64,000 nt of DNA, taken from assembly GCF_001687365.1 (NCBI RefSeq), contig NZ_LGLV01000011.1:1-64000 (forward strand), written 5' to 3'. This stretch comes from Pararhizobium polonicum (GTDB taxonomy: Bacteria > Pseudomonadota > Alphaproteobacteria > Rhizobiales > Rhizobiaceae). Both the position numbers and the translations under genes were made by a program. The notes beneath the pieces are model-generated. The model was not told the DNA's origin, ran no database searches, and worked only from the letters and a program-made list of their open reading frames with translations. Shown piece by piece: positions 38,158 to 47,606 of the stretch (the stretch's first letter is position 1; each line of letters starts with the position of its first letter).

Positions 38158-39891
38158 TTAGAGGATGAAATATCCCTTTTGCAGGGAGATGGCATCATCG
38201 AGATGAATGGCAAAATCCGCTGTCTTGTCGCCGTTCACATCGCCATAAATGTAGGTGTCCGATGCCTGTTTCACATATCTGAGTTCGGCGGGCTTGCCGC
38301 TGAACGCGCTGGTGCCGATGAAGTTGAACGCCTGGTCGCCGGTTACTTTCGTGTTGGCGTCGATGCCGGAGATGTCGATCCTGTCGCCCTGCGCGCCGAG
38401 GAAATCGAATATGCTGTCCTGGCCGGCCGCAGCCACTGTGGATTCCGTCGCCGATTTGAAGATGAACCTGTCGGCTCCGCTGCCGCCGTAGAGATCATCT
38501 GCGCCCGCGCCACCAAACAGCTTGTCATTCCCGGCGCCTGCCGATAGCAGATCGTTGCCGCCGCCGCCGGATAGGGTATTGGCGCCGGTGTTGCCGTAGA
38601 GTTTGTCGGCGTGGCTTGAACCGGTCAGGTTTTCGATCGACGAGTAGCTGTCGCCCTTGGCGTCGTTGGTGTTTGCCGATGGCGTAACGAGACTGGCCAC
38701 GACGCCCTTCGTGGCGCCTGCGTAGCTGGCGGCGTCGGTGCCGCTGCCGCCGTTCAGCTTATCCGCGCCGGCACCGCCCACCAGAGTATCGTTTCCGGCT
38801 TCGCCGTTCAGCGTGTCGTTTCCGCCATTGCCGTAGAGCGCATTGGCCACTTCGTTGCCGGTGATCCGATCGTTGCCGGAGCCAGCCTTCACATCCTCAA
38901 TCAGTGACTTGGTATTGCCATGGTAGAGCAGCGCGTTGAAGATGTTGCCGCGCGCATAGCCGTCGTTCGGCCCGCCACCCAGCCAGGACAGCTGGTCGGC
39001 GCTGAACATCGAGGATTTGCCCGGGCGAAGATCGATCGTCATCGCGGTCTTGTAGGCGGTCAGGTCGAACGTATCCCGGCCGCCGCCGTCCCATAGAGTA
39101 GCGAAGATGCGGTTTGCGCCCGGCGAGATCGCAACCTCGCCGTCGATGATGGTCTGGCCGCTGGTGGGCGTCCATTTATAGACGGTGTTGCCGCTCTTGG
39201 TGTCGAAATCCGCGCCATACATATGCTGAAGGGCTGCGATATCCGCCATCATGAATGTTTGCGGTGCGCCGAATTCCTCGTAGATATAGCCTTCGGCAGT
39301 GTCGCCGACGAAACCGTTATAGGTCATCACCGTATATTCGATCGAATTGTTTCCGGCCGGCACCGCACCGAACGTGTCTGTCTCATGACCATGTTTCAAG
39401 CCGAGCGCGTGGCCCAGCTCGTGGATGAGGGTATGCCAGGCATAGTTGCCGGCGACCGGCTTTCTGTAGTCGCTGACGGTTCCCGCATAGGCCGTGCTGA
39501 ACCATATGTCGCCGGCGGAATCATAGGAGCCTGGATAATAGGCATAGGCCGTGGGCGTTGCCTCATCGGATTGCGCAAACCGCAGGTTCGCCGTGGCCGC
39601 GCTGCCGGCCGAGAATGACAGCTTGGTGAACCCCTCGACGGAAAAACCGTCATTGGCCGTGGTTCCAAAGGATTGCTCCATGGCAAACAGAGCGGCATTT
39701 TTCTGTGCGGTCGAAACGGCGCCGAAATTGTTGTTCAACTCCGCCGGGTCGGTATAGGCATACTGGCTGGCAAGTGTCGGGAAAGCGTAGGTGACGCTGG
39801 TGCCGTTCCATGCGTAGCCGGAAATAACGCCGTCGATCAATGGGTTGCCCGTATCGAAAATGGTTTTTGACGTTGTATTGATACCCGTCAT
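38158..39891 (-). CDS. Serralysin-type RTX zinc metalloprotease (M10)
   Basis: A 577-residue secreted protease. The metzincin zinc site HELGHALGLKH lies at residues 157-167, followed by a YTVMTY Met-turn. From about residue 355 onwards come glycine-rich calcium-binding RTX repeats (GNGGNDTLNGEAGNDTLVGG), and then a serralysin-type C-terminal domain (SIFDFLGAQGDRIDISGID). No N-terminal signal peptide is present, which fits export by a type I system recognising the C-terminus. No ABC exporter, HlyD-like adaptor or inhibitor gene is adjacent. ATG 39891 is supported by a GAAGGG ribosome binding site; upstream codons look unrelated. It is divergent from the small exported protein at 40029. Confidence 0.9.
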   Translation of the reverse strand: MTGINTTSKTIFDTGNPLIDGVISGYAWNGTSVTYAFPTLASQYAYTDPAELNNNFGAVSTAQKNAALFAMEQSFGTTANDGFSVEGFTKLSFSAGSAATANLRFAQSDEATPTAYAYYPGSYDSAGDIWFSTAYAGTVSDYRKPVAGNYAWHTLIHELGHALGLKHGHETDTFGAVPAGNNSIEYTVMTYNGFVGDTAEGYIYEEFGAPQTFMMADIAALQHMYGADFDTKSGNTVYKWTPTSGQTIIDGEVAISPGANRIFATLWDGGGRDTFDLTAYKTAMTIDLRPGKSSMFSADQLSWLGGGPNDGYARGNIFNALLYHGNTKSLIEDVKAGSGNDRITGNEVANALYGNGGNDTLNGEAGNDTLVGGAGADKLNGGSGTDAASYAGATKGVVASLVTPSANTNDAKGDSYSSIENLTGSSHADKLYGNTGANTLSGGGGNDLLSAGAGNDKLFGGAGADDLYGGSGADRFIFKSATESTVAAAGQDSIFDFLGAQGDRIDISGIDANTKVTGDQAFNFIGTSAFSGKPAELRYVKQASDTYIYGDVNGDKTADFAIHLDDAISLQKGYFIL

Positions 39892-40028
39892 TGTTTGCCC
39901 TTCGTGCTGAAAGATAGAAATCTGCGGCGTATGGACCGATTGGGAAATGCGACTTGCAAGACGCACAGTGAGCCAGTCTATGCTATCGATCGCACAGGGA
40001 ACTTTACCAAAACTGAAGAGATTCCGAG

Positions 40029-40307
40029 ATGTCCGTCACGATTGGAAAACAATGGCCGCTCGCCACCTTTTTCTGGGCTGCGATAGCAGGCTTTTGGGGC
40101 GGCCCGGTGCAGGCGGCGCAAGTGCCAAAGGGAACCGGCGGCATCATGGCGCCGGGACCGGATGTGGAGGCGGCTGTTCAGTCCGAATATGATGGTGTCG
40201 TCAGGAAAGGCACACGCGAAGCCTATGAGCGCTTTATCCGGCGCCATCCGGGGCACAAGCTTGTCCAAAAGGCGCGCGAAGCGCTTGCCAAGGGCGGGCT
40301 TCGATAA
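40029..40307 (+). CDS. Small exported protein of unknown function
   Basis: A 92-residue protein with a signal peptide: the hydrophobic stretch WPLATFFWAAIAGFWGG ends in VQAA, so cleavage after about residue 30 is likely. The mature part is short, charged and helical (EAYERFIRRHPGHKLVQKAREALAKG), reminiscent of half a tetratricopeptide-like repeat. No cysteine or metal motif is seen. It is divergent from the protease gene (137 bp) and lies 189 bp before the ferric-reductase-like gene, so it may be the first member of that cluster. I do not recognise the family. Confidence 0.65.
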   Translation: MSVTIGKQWPLATFFWAAIAGFWGGPVQAAQVPKGTGGIMAPGPDVEAAVQSEYDGVVRKGTREAYERFIRRHPGHKLVQKAREALAKGGLR

Positions 40308-40496
40308 CCGCCAGCGGATTCCCCGTCCGTTCGGCACTCTGGTTAAAATTGTCCACAATCACAAAAGCTTGGGCGCGGGCGAATAAAGCCCGCCGTAAAA
40401 TCGTATGTTCTACAATAGCGGTTGACGAAGCTTGAGGGGCTTGCCAGTCTTGCCTTCGAGGATTCCGGCTGCTGCGGGAATGGTGAGGGATATTTT

Positions 40497-41756
40497 GTGA
40501 GCGTGGGCGCTTTTCTTGTCTGGTCGCTGATGGGACTTGCAGGGCTTCTGGCCGTGCCTGCGGTCAGTCACACCAATGCAGGCACCACCTTTTCGCTGAT
40601 GGCGTCGTCGGCCGCATTCACTGGCATGGCGATCGCGCAGTTCATGGCGACGCGACCGCCCTTCGTCGAACGCCTGTTTGGCGGGCTCGACCGGATTTAC
40701 CGGACACATCGCAAGGTCGGCATCACAGTGCTTATCCTGATCCTCGTGCACTATTTCATAACGCCGGATTTCAAGGGCCTGTCGCTGACCGGCGGATTGA
40801 ACAAGCTGGCAGCCTCGGCCGGGGAATATGCATTCTACGGTCTGGTCGTGCTGCTGGTGCTGAGCATCGTCAAGATCATTCCGAAGACGAAAATCGAGAT
40901 TCCCTATCATCTCTGGCGCTTGACCCATCGCTTCATCGGGCTGCTGTTCGTGATGGTCGCCTTCCACCAGACCTTCATCAAGAGACCGTATGACGGTACC
41001 GCGATGCTGGCGACCTATCTCAACGTCTTCGCGCTGATCGGCACGGCAAGCTATCTCTACACTCAGCTCTTTCCATGGTTGCGCACCCGCAGCTACGAGG
41101 TCTTCGACGTGACGCGCCCTGAGGGGGCGACGATCATTTCGGCACGGCCAACCGGGCGGCCGCTCAAGGCCAAACCCGGCCAGTTCGGGTTCTTCCGCGT
41201 CAACAAGCCCGGCCTGCGTGAACCGCACCCCTTCACGATCGCCGGGATGGATGAGAGCGGTGTCGTCCGGTTCGCCATCAAGCCGCTGGGCGATTACACA
41301 ACGACGTTGCGCGAAGGCATCGCTGTTGGCGACCGTTTGAAGCTGGAGGGGGGCTATGGCCGTTTCAACCACCGCCGGGGCGGCAAGAAGCAGATCTGGC
41401 TGGCCGGCGGCATCGGTGTGACGCCATTCCTTGCCATGGCGGGACGCCTCAAGGGCGATGAGGGCCAGGACATTCATATGGTATATTGCGTGCGCGACCG
41501 GAGCGAGGCCATCGGTCTCGATACGTTCGAGGCACAGGCGGAAAAACTTTCGAATTTCAGTTTTACTTTGCATGATTCCAGAACCGACGGACGGCTCGAC
41601 GCGGCGAAACTTGCGGCATCGAGCCTCGTCGATCCGGCGGGGGCAGATCTCTGGTTCTGCGGGCCGCCGCCGTTGAGAAAAGCAATTGAAAAAGGCCTGA
41701 GGGACCTCGGCAAGACGCCCAGACGGGTCGAGTTCGAGCAGTTCGAGTTCCGCTAG
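40497..41756 (+). CDS. Ferric-reductase-like transmembrane flavocytochrome
   Basis: A 419-residue inner-membrane oxidoreductase of the ferric reductase/NADPH-oxidase-like group. Six or so hydrophobic helices span residues 1-190. They carry paired histidines in HRKVGI/LVHYF and HLWRLTHRF/AFHQTF that can ligate two b-hemes. The cytoplasmic half has an FAD-binding barrel (HPFTIAG near residue 245) and a nicotinamide domain (LAGGIGVTPFLAMA, then WFCGPPPLRKAI). It probably moves electrons from NAD(P)H across the membrane. GTG 40497 is chosen because GAGGGA precedes it by 7 nt and the membrane domain begins there. It lies 48 nt before the tetraheme-type cytochrome gene, its probable electron acceptor. 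Confidence 0.85.
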   Translation: MSVGAFLVWSLMGLAGLLAVPAVSHTNAGTTFSLMASSAAFTGMAIAQFMATRPPFVERLFGGLDRIYRTHRKVGITVLILILVHYFITPDFKGLSLTGGLNKLAASAGEYAFYGLVVLLVLSIVKIIPKTKIEIPYHLWRLTHRFIGLLFVMVAFHQTFIKRPYDGTAMLATYLNVFALIGTASYLYTQLFPWLRTRSYEVFDVTRPEGATIISARPTGRPLKAKPGQFGFFRVNKPGLREPHPFTIAGMDESGVVRFAIKPLGDYTTTLREGIAVGDRLKLEGGYGRFNHRRGGKKQIWLAGGIGVTPFLAMAGRLKGDEGQDIHMVYCVRDRSEAIGLDTFEAQAEKLSNFSFTLHDSRTDGRLDAAKLAASSLVDPAGADLWFCGPPPLRKAIEKGLRDLGKTPRRVEFEQFEFR

Positions 41757-41804
41757 GTGCGTGCCGTATATTTTTGTCGTTTGAGAAAGCAAGGAGAACA
41801 CGCC

Positions 41805-44800
41805 ATGCGCCTGTTCGATCGACTGCCCGGGAAAATGATCCGCAGCCTGCGCCTGCCGCGCCACATGCTGGCGATGGCTGTCGCCGTTCTGGCACTTGTG
41901 CACTGTCCGGGCACGGCGTCGGCGCGCGATGCCTTTGCTGACGATGCCTATGCGACCTACAAGGCCAACACCGGCAACGGCAAATATCTGTTCAACGCAT
42001 CCGGTTGCGGCGCCTGCCATGGATCGGGCAGCAATACCGAACTCCTGTCCGGCGGCCTGCAGATGGACACCGCGATCGGCAAGTTCTATGCGCCGAACAT
42101 TTCGCCCCATGCCAACGGCATCGGCGGCTGGACGAACGCGCAGTTTCTCAATGCGGTGATGCAGGGGATCGATCGCGAGGGCAACAATCTCTATCCCGTC
42201 ATGCCCTACACGGCCTATGGCGGCATGAAGCCGGAGGATGTGCTCGACATCAAGGCCTATATCGACACGCTGATCCAGTCCGATGCCGTCTCCAAGGAGC
42301 ACGAAATCGCTTTCCCCTATAGCCGCCAGACGACGATAACGCTGTGGAAGCGCAGCCATTTCAATGTGCCGGAATATCAGTCACGCGAAGAAACGCAGAT
42401 GGAGCGTGGACGCTATCTCGTCGAGAATGTCGGCGGCTGCGGCGATTGCCACACGCCCCGCACGACGACCTACGGCCTTGATATGGAGAACGCCTATGCG
42501 GGTGAAAAAGGCCTGACCGGGGCGGTGGCGCCCGATATCACCAAGGCGCGGATGGCGGGGCTTGCCTCTCCCGAGGTCTTCACCGTCGGCCTGATCGACG
42601 AAGGCAAGAAACTGTCGGGCGCGCCGCTGACCGACCCGGTGATGCGCCAGATCGCCCACGGTCTTTCCGTGTTGACCGAGAAGGACCGCACGGCAATCTA
42701 CGCCTTCCTCTCCGATCGTGAGGTCAAGCCGCCGCAGCCGGTGGCGCAATCGGCAACGGCGGTCTGCAAGGAAAGCACGCCTGCGGCCGCTCTCTCCGGC
42801 GACAATGTGGCCCTGGCAACGCAGGCCGATGCCTTCATCGGCAAATATTGCCGCAATTGTCACGGTCCGGGTGAAGGCTCTCAAGGGTCCTATCCGGCCG
42901 GCGACCTGACGACGATCGCTGCCGATGCAGCCTTTGTGGTTCCGGGCAACGCCTCCAAGTCGCGTCTGTTCACCTCGGTCACCAGCGGCCGCATGCCGCT
43001 TGGCAAGCGCCCGACGGCGGAAGAGGTCAAGAGCCTCGAAGACTGGATCAATTCGCTCAAGCAATCGGACCTGCCGCAAACGGCAGCGAGCAAACCGGAT
43101 CGCACGCGGCCGATATTGTCCTATGGCGATTTCATCGAGGCCGGGCTGAAGGATATTTCCAAGGTCAGCGACCTCGACCGGCAATACATGCGCTATTTCT
43201 CCTATCGCAACCAGTACAACGGCATGATGGGCTGCGAGGAGGACAAGACCTTCATGAAGCGCATGGACGTGCTGGCAGGCGGCTTCAAGAAGCTTTTGAA
43301 CTCACTGTCCTACGGTCCGAAGCTCGTTCTTCCGCAGGAGGTCGAAGGAACCAATGGGCTGATGGTCCGGGTGGATCTTCGCGACCTGCAATGGTCGGCG
43401 GAGGACTACAACTTCCTGATCTCGCAATATTTCTATGGTGTCGATCCCGCCAGCAACGCATCGCTTCTGGCGCTGACCAAGGAAACCGACACCGTCCTGC
43501 CGATCATGCGTGTCGACTGGTTCATGGCCAATGCGGCCAAGCCGAAGATCTATAATGTGCTGATGAAGCTGCCGACGCATATCGCGGAACTGGAGAAGCG
43601 CTTCCAGATCAATGTGGATGAGAATATCCGCCGCCGTCAGGTGCTCCGGGCAGGCTTTGCCGACGGCTCTTCCGGTGTGTCGGACCACAACCGCATGCTG
43701 GAGCGCCATGATATGCCGTTCGGCGGCTACTACTGGAAATCCTACGATTTCGGCGGCGACGTCGGCCGGCAGGTGCTGAAACGCTTCCCGCATGGTCCGA
43801 AGGAACTGGAGCCGCTCGATGGCGGCCTTACCGCCTTCGAGCATGACGGCGGCGAAATGATTTTCTCGCTGCCGAACGGCCTGCAGGGCTACTACCTGTC
43901 GACGTCGGCAGGCAAGCAGCTGGATGTCGGTCCGACATCGATCGTCTCCTTCCGCAAGCGGCCGATCGGCAAGGGCGTCGAGATCGTCAATGCCCGGTCC
44001 TGCTTCGACTGCCATGCCAACGGCATCCTGTCGAAGCGCGACCAGCTGCGCGAACATATCCAGACGTCGACGCTGTTCAGCAAGGATCAGCAGGCGATCC
44101 TGCTGGACATGTATGTGCCGCAGGAAGAACTCGACGCTGCCTACAACAAGGACCGCCAGCGCTTTGTCGAGGCGTTGGTCAAGCTTGATGTGACAGAGCC
44201 GACGCCGGATGGCAGCGCGCAGAGCATGCAGGCGCCGGGCAATGCCGAACTCGTCACCTATTTTGCCGATAAGTACGAGGACGAACTCGATTTCGACGCG
44301 CTGGCGGCGGAGTTCGATATGACGCCGCAGGAGTTTTCATCGGCGATCAAGCGGGTCGAGGATGTTGATACGCTGCGGCTCGGTATCGATTGGGTGACGA
44401 CGCTGGAGGCCGGCGGCACCATCCCGCGTGCCGAAGTCGAGCAGCAGTTTCCGCTGTTGCTGCACCCGTTGATGCAGCTGAAGCCGCTCGATACCACCAC
44501 GGTTCATCTGGCCGAGGCCAATCCCGCCCAGGACGTGGCGGGCCAGGCGGCGCAGCAGGATTACGTCAAGGCCGAGACCGTCGCTGCCGCAACACCGGCC
44601 TATCGCAAGGAAAAGCCTGCCGATAACAACAAGCTCGAACTGGCTCTCAACGTGAATTCGACGACCGCAAAAGTCGGTGACCAGCTGTCCTTCGAGCTGA
44701 GCTCCAACAAGGCCTGCGAACTGCAAATCCTCTACGTCGAGGAGACCGGCAATGTTGAGGTCATTCCGGATGCGATGATCGGCAACACCACGTTGCAGGC

Positions 44801-45059
44801 CGGTGAAAAACGGTTGATCCCTCAGCCTGGCACCGGCAACCTGACCTTCGATTCGCCTGCGCCTGCCGAGACGATGATCGCCTATTGCCGTGAAGGCGGC
44901 CTTGGCGACCAGAAGCTCTCGGCGGAGCGGGCCCGCCAGCTTGTGGCACAATCGCATCTGCCGCCGACACGCGGGCTGGCCATCAATCTGGCGAAGAAGG
45001 CCGAAGACGACAAGGGCGCCAGCGGCCTGCAGGTGGTGACCTTCGAGATCAAGCAATAG
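41805..45059 (+). CDS. Large exported cytochrome c with four heme sites and a C-terminal DUF4384-like domain
   Basis: A 1084-residue periplasmic or surface protein. A long signal peptide ends near residue 40 (GTASA). Heme-binding CxxCH sites begin at residues 68 (CGACH), 212 (CGDCH), 349 (CRNCH) and 733 (CFDCH). The first two lie in a pair of cytochrome c domains like those of alcohol and gluconate dehydrogenase cytochrome subunits. The third is in a planctomycete-type cytochrome domain ending near residue 420 (SGRMPLGKRPTAEEVKSLED). About residues 430-900 form a large region I do not recognise, with the fourth heme inside it. A DUF4384-like beta domain covers about 940-1035. ATG 41805 has a strong AAGGAG ribosome binding site. 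The same end domain occurs in the two caspase-like proteins downstream. Confidence 0.85.
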   Translation: MRLFDRLPGKMIRSLRLPRHMLAMAVAVLALVHCPGTASARDAFADDAYATYKANTGNGKYLFNASGCGACHGSGSNTELLSGGLQMDTAIGKFYAPNISPHANGIGGWTNAQFLNAVMQGIDREGNNLYPVMPYTAYGGMKPEDVLDIKAYIDTLIQSDAVSKEHEIAFPYSRQTTITLWKRSHFNVPEYQSREETQMERGRYLVENVGGCGDCHTPRTTTYGLDMENAYAGEKGLTGAVAPDITKARMAGLASPEVFTVGLIDEGKKLSGAPLTDPVMRQIAHGLSVLTEKDRTAIYAFLSDREVKPPQPVAQSATAVCKESTPAAALSGDNVALATQADAFIGKYCRNCHGPGEGSQGSYPAGDLTTIAADAAFVVPGNASKSRLFTSVTSGRMPLGKRPTAEEVKSLEDWINSLKQSDLPQTAASKPDRTRPILSYGDFIEAGLKDISKVSDLDRQYMRYFSYRNQYNGMMGCEEDKTFMKRMDVLAGGFKKLLNSLSYGPKLVLPQEVEGTNGLMVRVDLRDLQWSAEDYNFLISQYFYGVDPASNASLLALTKETDTVLPIMRVDWFMANAAKPKIYNVLMKLPTHIAELEKRFQINVDENIRRRQVLRAGFADGSSGVSDHNRMLERHDMPFGGYYWKSYDFGGDVGRQVLKRFPHGPKELEPLDGGLTAFEHDGGEMIFSLPNGLQGYYLSTSAGKQLDVGPTSIVSFRKRPIGKGVEIVNARSCFDCHANGILSKRDQLREHIQTSTLFSKDQQAILLDMYVPQEELDAAYNKDRQRFVEALVKLDVTEPTPDGSAQSMQAPGNAELVTYFADKYEDELDFDALAAEFDMTPQEFSSAIKRVEDVDTLRLGIDWVTTLEAGGTIPRAEVEQQFPLLLHPLMQLKPLDTTTVHLAEANPAQDVAGQAAQQDYVKAETVAAATPAYRKEKPADNNKLELALNVNSTTAKVGDQLSFELSSNKACELQILYVEETGNVEVIPDAMIGNTTLQAGEKRLIPQPGTGNLTFDSPAPAETMIAYCREGGLGDQKLSAERARQLVAQSHLPPTRGLAINLAKKAEDDKGASGLQVVTFEIKQ

Positions 45060-45170
45060 CGAAGAGACCAGCCGCCCGTTGGCGGCCGGTCACCCGACTA
45101 TCCGGCATGCTGGAATGGCGGGCATGTCGGGCTGGCCGGCATGTTGGACTGGAATGAGAAAGACGGCGTC

Positions 45171-46067
45171 ATGAAGATGAAGATCGTGGTTGGAGCATCG
45201 CTGTTGGCATTGTTTTCGGCCGGCACTGCGTCCGCTGCGTGCGATGCTCTGGCACAGGTAGCCGAGGCCACCAATGCCGGAAACGAAGCGCTTGCGCATG
45301 AGATCGGTGGCAGGCCAAAGCCGGGATGCACGACCGACGACAAGGCGATGATCAGCCGGGTGGTGGCGCTGTCATCGTTCAACCGGATCGTTGGCGCGGT
45401 CGGGCAGGGCGCCAACCTTTCGGATTTCGAGCCGGAACTCGAAACGATCCGCAAGGCCGATTCAGCGCCCTGGCAGGTGTTCGACGCGCTCGGTGATATC
45501 AACCGGGATCGCCGGGATTACGAGAGCGCGGCGCGCTATTATCAGCTGGCGCTCGAAGACGCGTCCAATGAGGTGCTGACGCCCGGTTGGATGGCTCCGG
45601 ACGAGAAATACATCGTGCGGCTCGATCATATGGCCACCGAGATGCGGCTGGCGGCGCCAAGGCCGGTGAAGCTTGCCATGCGCGGCGCCTGCAAGATCAG
45701 CTACCGTGGGGTTTCGCTGAAGAAGAAATCGACACCGGTGCGCTATGTCTTCGGCACCGCGGAGTTCACGCCGGAAGGGCTGGAATCGGCCAGAGATCTG
45801 TCGGAGTGCCTCAAATCCGTCAAGCCGAAGGCGATCACGTTGATTGGCCACACGGATCCGGTGGGGGCTGCACAGGCCAATCGGGTGCTGTCGCTGAAGC
45901 GGGCCGATGCCCTGGCGCAATATCTTGTCGCTGAGGGGTATGCGGGTCAGTGGGCAACCGTCGGCAAGGGCGAGGACGAGCCCTTCAAGGCGGATGATGC
46001 CAGCGCCTATGACGAGGAGACGCTCAACCAGATGAACCGGCGTGTCGAAGTCGATGTGGAGAATTGA
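45171..46067 (+). CDS. Exported OmpA-family peptidoglycan-binding protein
   Basis: A 298-residue exported protein. A typical signal peptide ends at TASA-A near residue 21. About residues 25-170 are helical with one tetratricopeptide-like unit (GDINRDRRDYESAARYYQLA). The C-terminal OmpA domain (about 190-298) has the peptidoglycan-binding signature ITLIGHTDPVGAAQANRVLS and a final NRRVEVDVE strand. There is no beta-barrel and no lipobox, so it is probably a soluble periplasmic anchor to the cell wall. ATG 45171 is preferred over ATG 45141 because it begins the signal peptide directly. It ends 3 nt before the first caspase-like gene, an operon junction. Confidence 0.82.
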   Translation: MKMKIVVGASLLALFSAGTASAACDALAQVAEATNAGNEALAHEIGGRPKPGCTTDDKAMISRVVALSSFNRIVGAVGQGANLSDFEPELETIRKADSAPWQVFDALGDINRDRRDYESAARYYQLALEDASNEVLTPGWMAPDEKYIVRLDHMATEMRLAAPRPVKLAMRGACKISYRGVSLKKKSTPVRYVFGTAEFTPEGLESARDLSECLKSVKPKAITLIGHTDPVGAAQANRVLSLKRADALAQYLVAEGYAGQWATVGKGEDEPFKADDASAYDEETLNQMNRRVEVDVEN

Positions 46068-46070
46068 ATA

Positions 46071-47606
46071 ATGCTGCGCGGCTTTCTTCTCGCACTTCTG
46101 GTTTCAGCCGCGCCGCTCAGCGCTGCCAGCGCCGCGACCTATGCGCTGGTGGTCGGCATCGATGCCTACCCTTACGAGGTCAACCTCGATGGGGCCGTCA
46201 AGGATGCCCGCGATGTCGCAGTTGCGCTGCAACGCGCCGGCGTTGACCGGATGACGACGTTTTTCGATGCGGCGGCACGCAAGGATGACATCCGGGCCGC
46301 CTGGACGGGCTTTGTGGAGGGCGCAGTCAAGGGCGATACGATCATCTTCACCTATGCCGGTCATGGTGCGCAGATGCCGGAACTTGTCGCCGGCGATGAG
46401 GCCGACGGGCTGGATGAATTCCTGCAGCTGCCCGGTTTCGATCGCAGCCGCGCCGCGGAAACGGATCGCGAGATCATTGTCGACAACGAGCTGAATGCCT
46501 GGTTTTCGGAGGCCGAGGCCAAGGGTGTTCATGTTCTCTTCGTCTCCGACAGCTGCCATTCCGGCGGCATGAGCCGGTCTTTTTCCGGCAAGACGCGCCT
46601 TGCCCATGCCGTCACGGTCAAGCTGCCGCCGCCATCGGAAGAGGCCGTTTCCGGCGCTGGGGTCAAGGAGGGCGATTTCCGCCAGGTGACGGTGCTGGCC
46701 GCCTCGCTGGAAAGCCAGCCATCGCCCGAAGTCATCATCAATGGCGAGGCACGTGGCGCGCTGAGCTGGAGCTTTGCCCGCGCCGTCGAGGGAGCGGCCG
46801 ATCGCAACGGCGATGGCAAGATATCCCGGATCGAGCTGGAGGACTATGTCTTCGCCAATGTGAAGTCTCAGTCCGAAGCCTTGCAGATCCCCAATTTCAC
46901 ACCGCAGCTGCCGCGCTCCGAGGATGAAGTGGTGCTGCCGCTGACCCGCAGCGCGGCGGTCGCGGCCGATCCCAATGTGAAAAAGACCTACAAGCCGGTG
47001 CGTGAAGCCGGCTGGGACGGCAAGCTGGCACTGACAGTCAGCGGCTCTGATCTCGTGCCCGAAAACACCGGCGGCGCAGGCGTTCCCTATCGCTGGGATG
47101 CGGCCGAAGGCATCTTTTATACCCCGAACGGCGATGTCGCGGGCGAACATATCGATGCGGCTGCGGTCCAGTCCGTGGTGGAAAAATTCATCCTGCTGGA
47201 TTTCCTGAAGGCGATGGCCAGCCAGAATCCGGGCACGGTATCGCTGACGCCGCAGAAGGACATCTATGCGGCGGGCGACCGGATTTCCTTCGATGCGCCG
47301 GCATCGGGCTACAGGAACATGGTGGTCTTCAATCTTGCCAATAGTGGCCAGGTGCAATTGCTGGACGTCCAGGCAGAGGGGACAGTCAGCCAGGAATTCA
47401 AGCTGAGCAATTTGCAGGTGGTGGAACCGTTCGGGGCGGATCATCTGATCGTCATTTCCACCAATGAGCCGGTCGATGCGATCGGTGCTGCGCTGGCAAG
47501 CAAGAACGCCGATGCCGCGACCGTGCTGCAGCTTCTGTCGTCGCGCATCGACGGAACCGACACCAGCGTGGCGATCCAGCCGCTCTATACCCGGGAAAAG
47601 CTCTGA
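46071..47606 (+). CDS. Exported caspase-like protease with EF-hand loop and DUF4384-like domain, copy 1
   Basis: A 511-residue protein with a clear signal peptide (about 1-22) and a C14 caspase domain (about 23-290). The catalytic dyad is present: His98 in YAGHGAQ and Cys162 in SDSCHSGG. Residues 244-255 (DRNGDGKISRIE) match the calcium-binding EF-hand loop, followed by LEDYVF. From about 400 to 485 comes a DUF4384-like beta domain (VSLTPQKDIYAAGDRISFDA and NMVVFNLANSGQ). The family includes bacterial metacaspase-like enzymes that often cut after basic residues and need calcium. Export to the periplasm is notable. GGAG lies 9 nt before the ATG. The stop overlaps the next gene's start by 1 nt. 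Confidence 0.85.
   Translation: MLRGFLLALLVSAAPLSAASAATYALVVGIDAYPYEVNLDGAVKDARDVAVALQRAGVDRMTTFFDAAARKDDIRAAWTGFVEGAVKGDTIIFTYAGHGAQMPELVAGDEADGLDEFLQLPGFDRSRAAETDREIIVDNELNAWFSEAEAKGVHVLFVSDSCHSGGMSRSFSGKTRLAHAVTVKLPPPSEEAVSGAGVKEGDFRQVTVLAASLESQPSPEVIINGEARGALSWSFARAVEGAADRNGDGKISRIELEDYVFANVKSQSEALQIPNFTPQLPRSEDEVVLPLTRSAAVAADPNVKKTYKPVREAGWDGKLALTVSGSDLVPENTGGAGVPYRWDAAEGIFYTPNGDVAGEHIDAAAVQSVVEKFILLDFLKAMASQNPGTVSLTPQKDIYAAGDRISFDAPASGYRNMVVFNLANSGQVQLLDVQAEGTVSQEFKLSNLQVVEPFGADHLIVISTNEPVDAIGAALASKNADAATVLQLLSSRIDGTDTSVAIQPLYTREKL

Noticed and set aside
45060-45170. Imperfect repeats of GGCATG and a mismatched hairpin between the cytochrome and OmpA genes
   Set aside because: The copies are short and irregular, and the stem near 45068-45091 has a mismatch and no T run. 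It is not strong enough to call a terminator or repeat.
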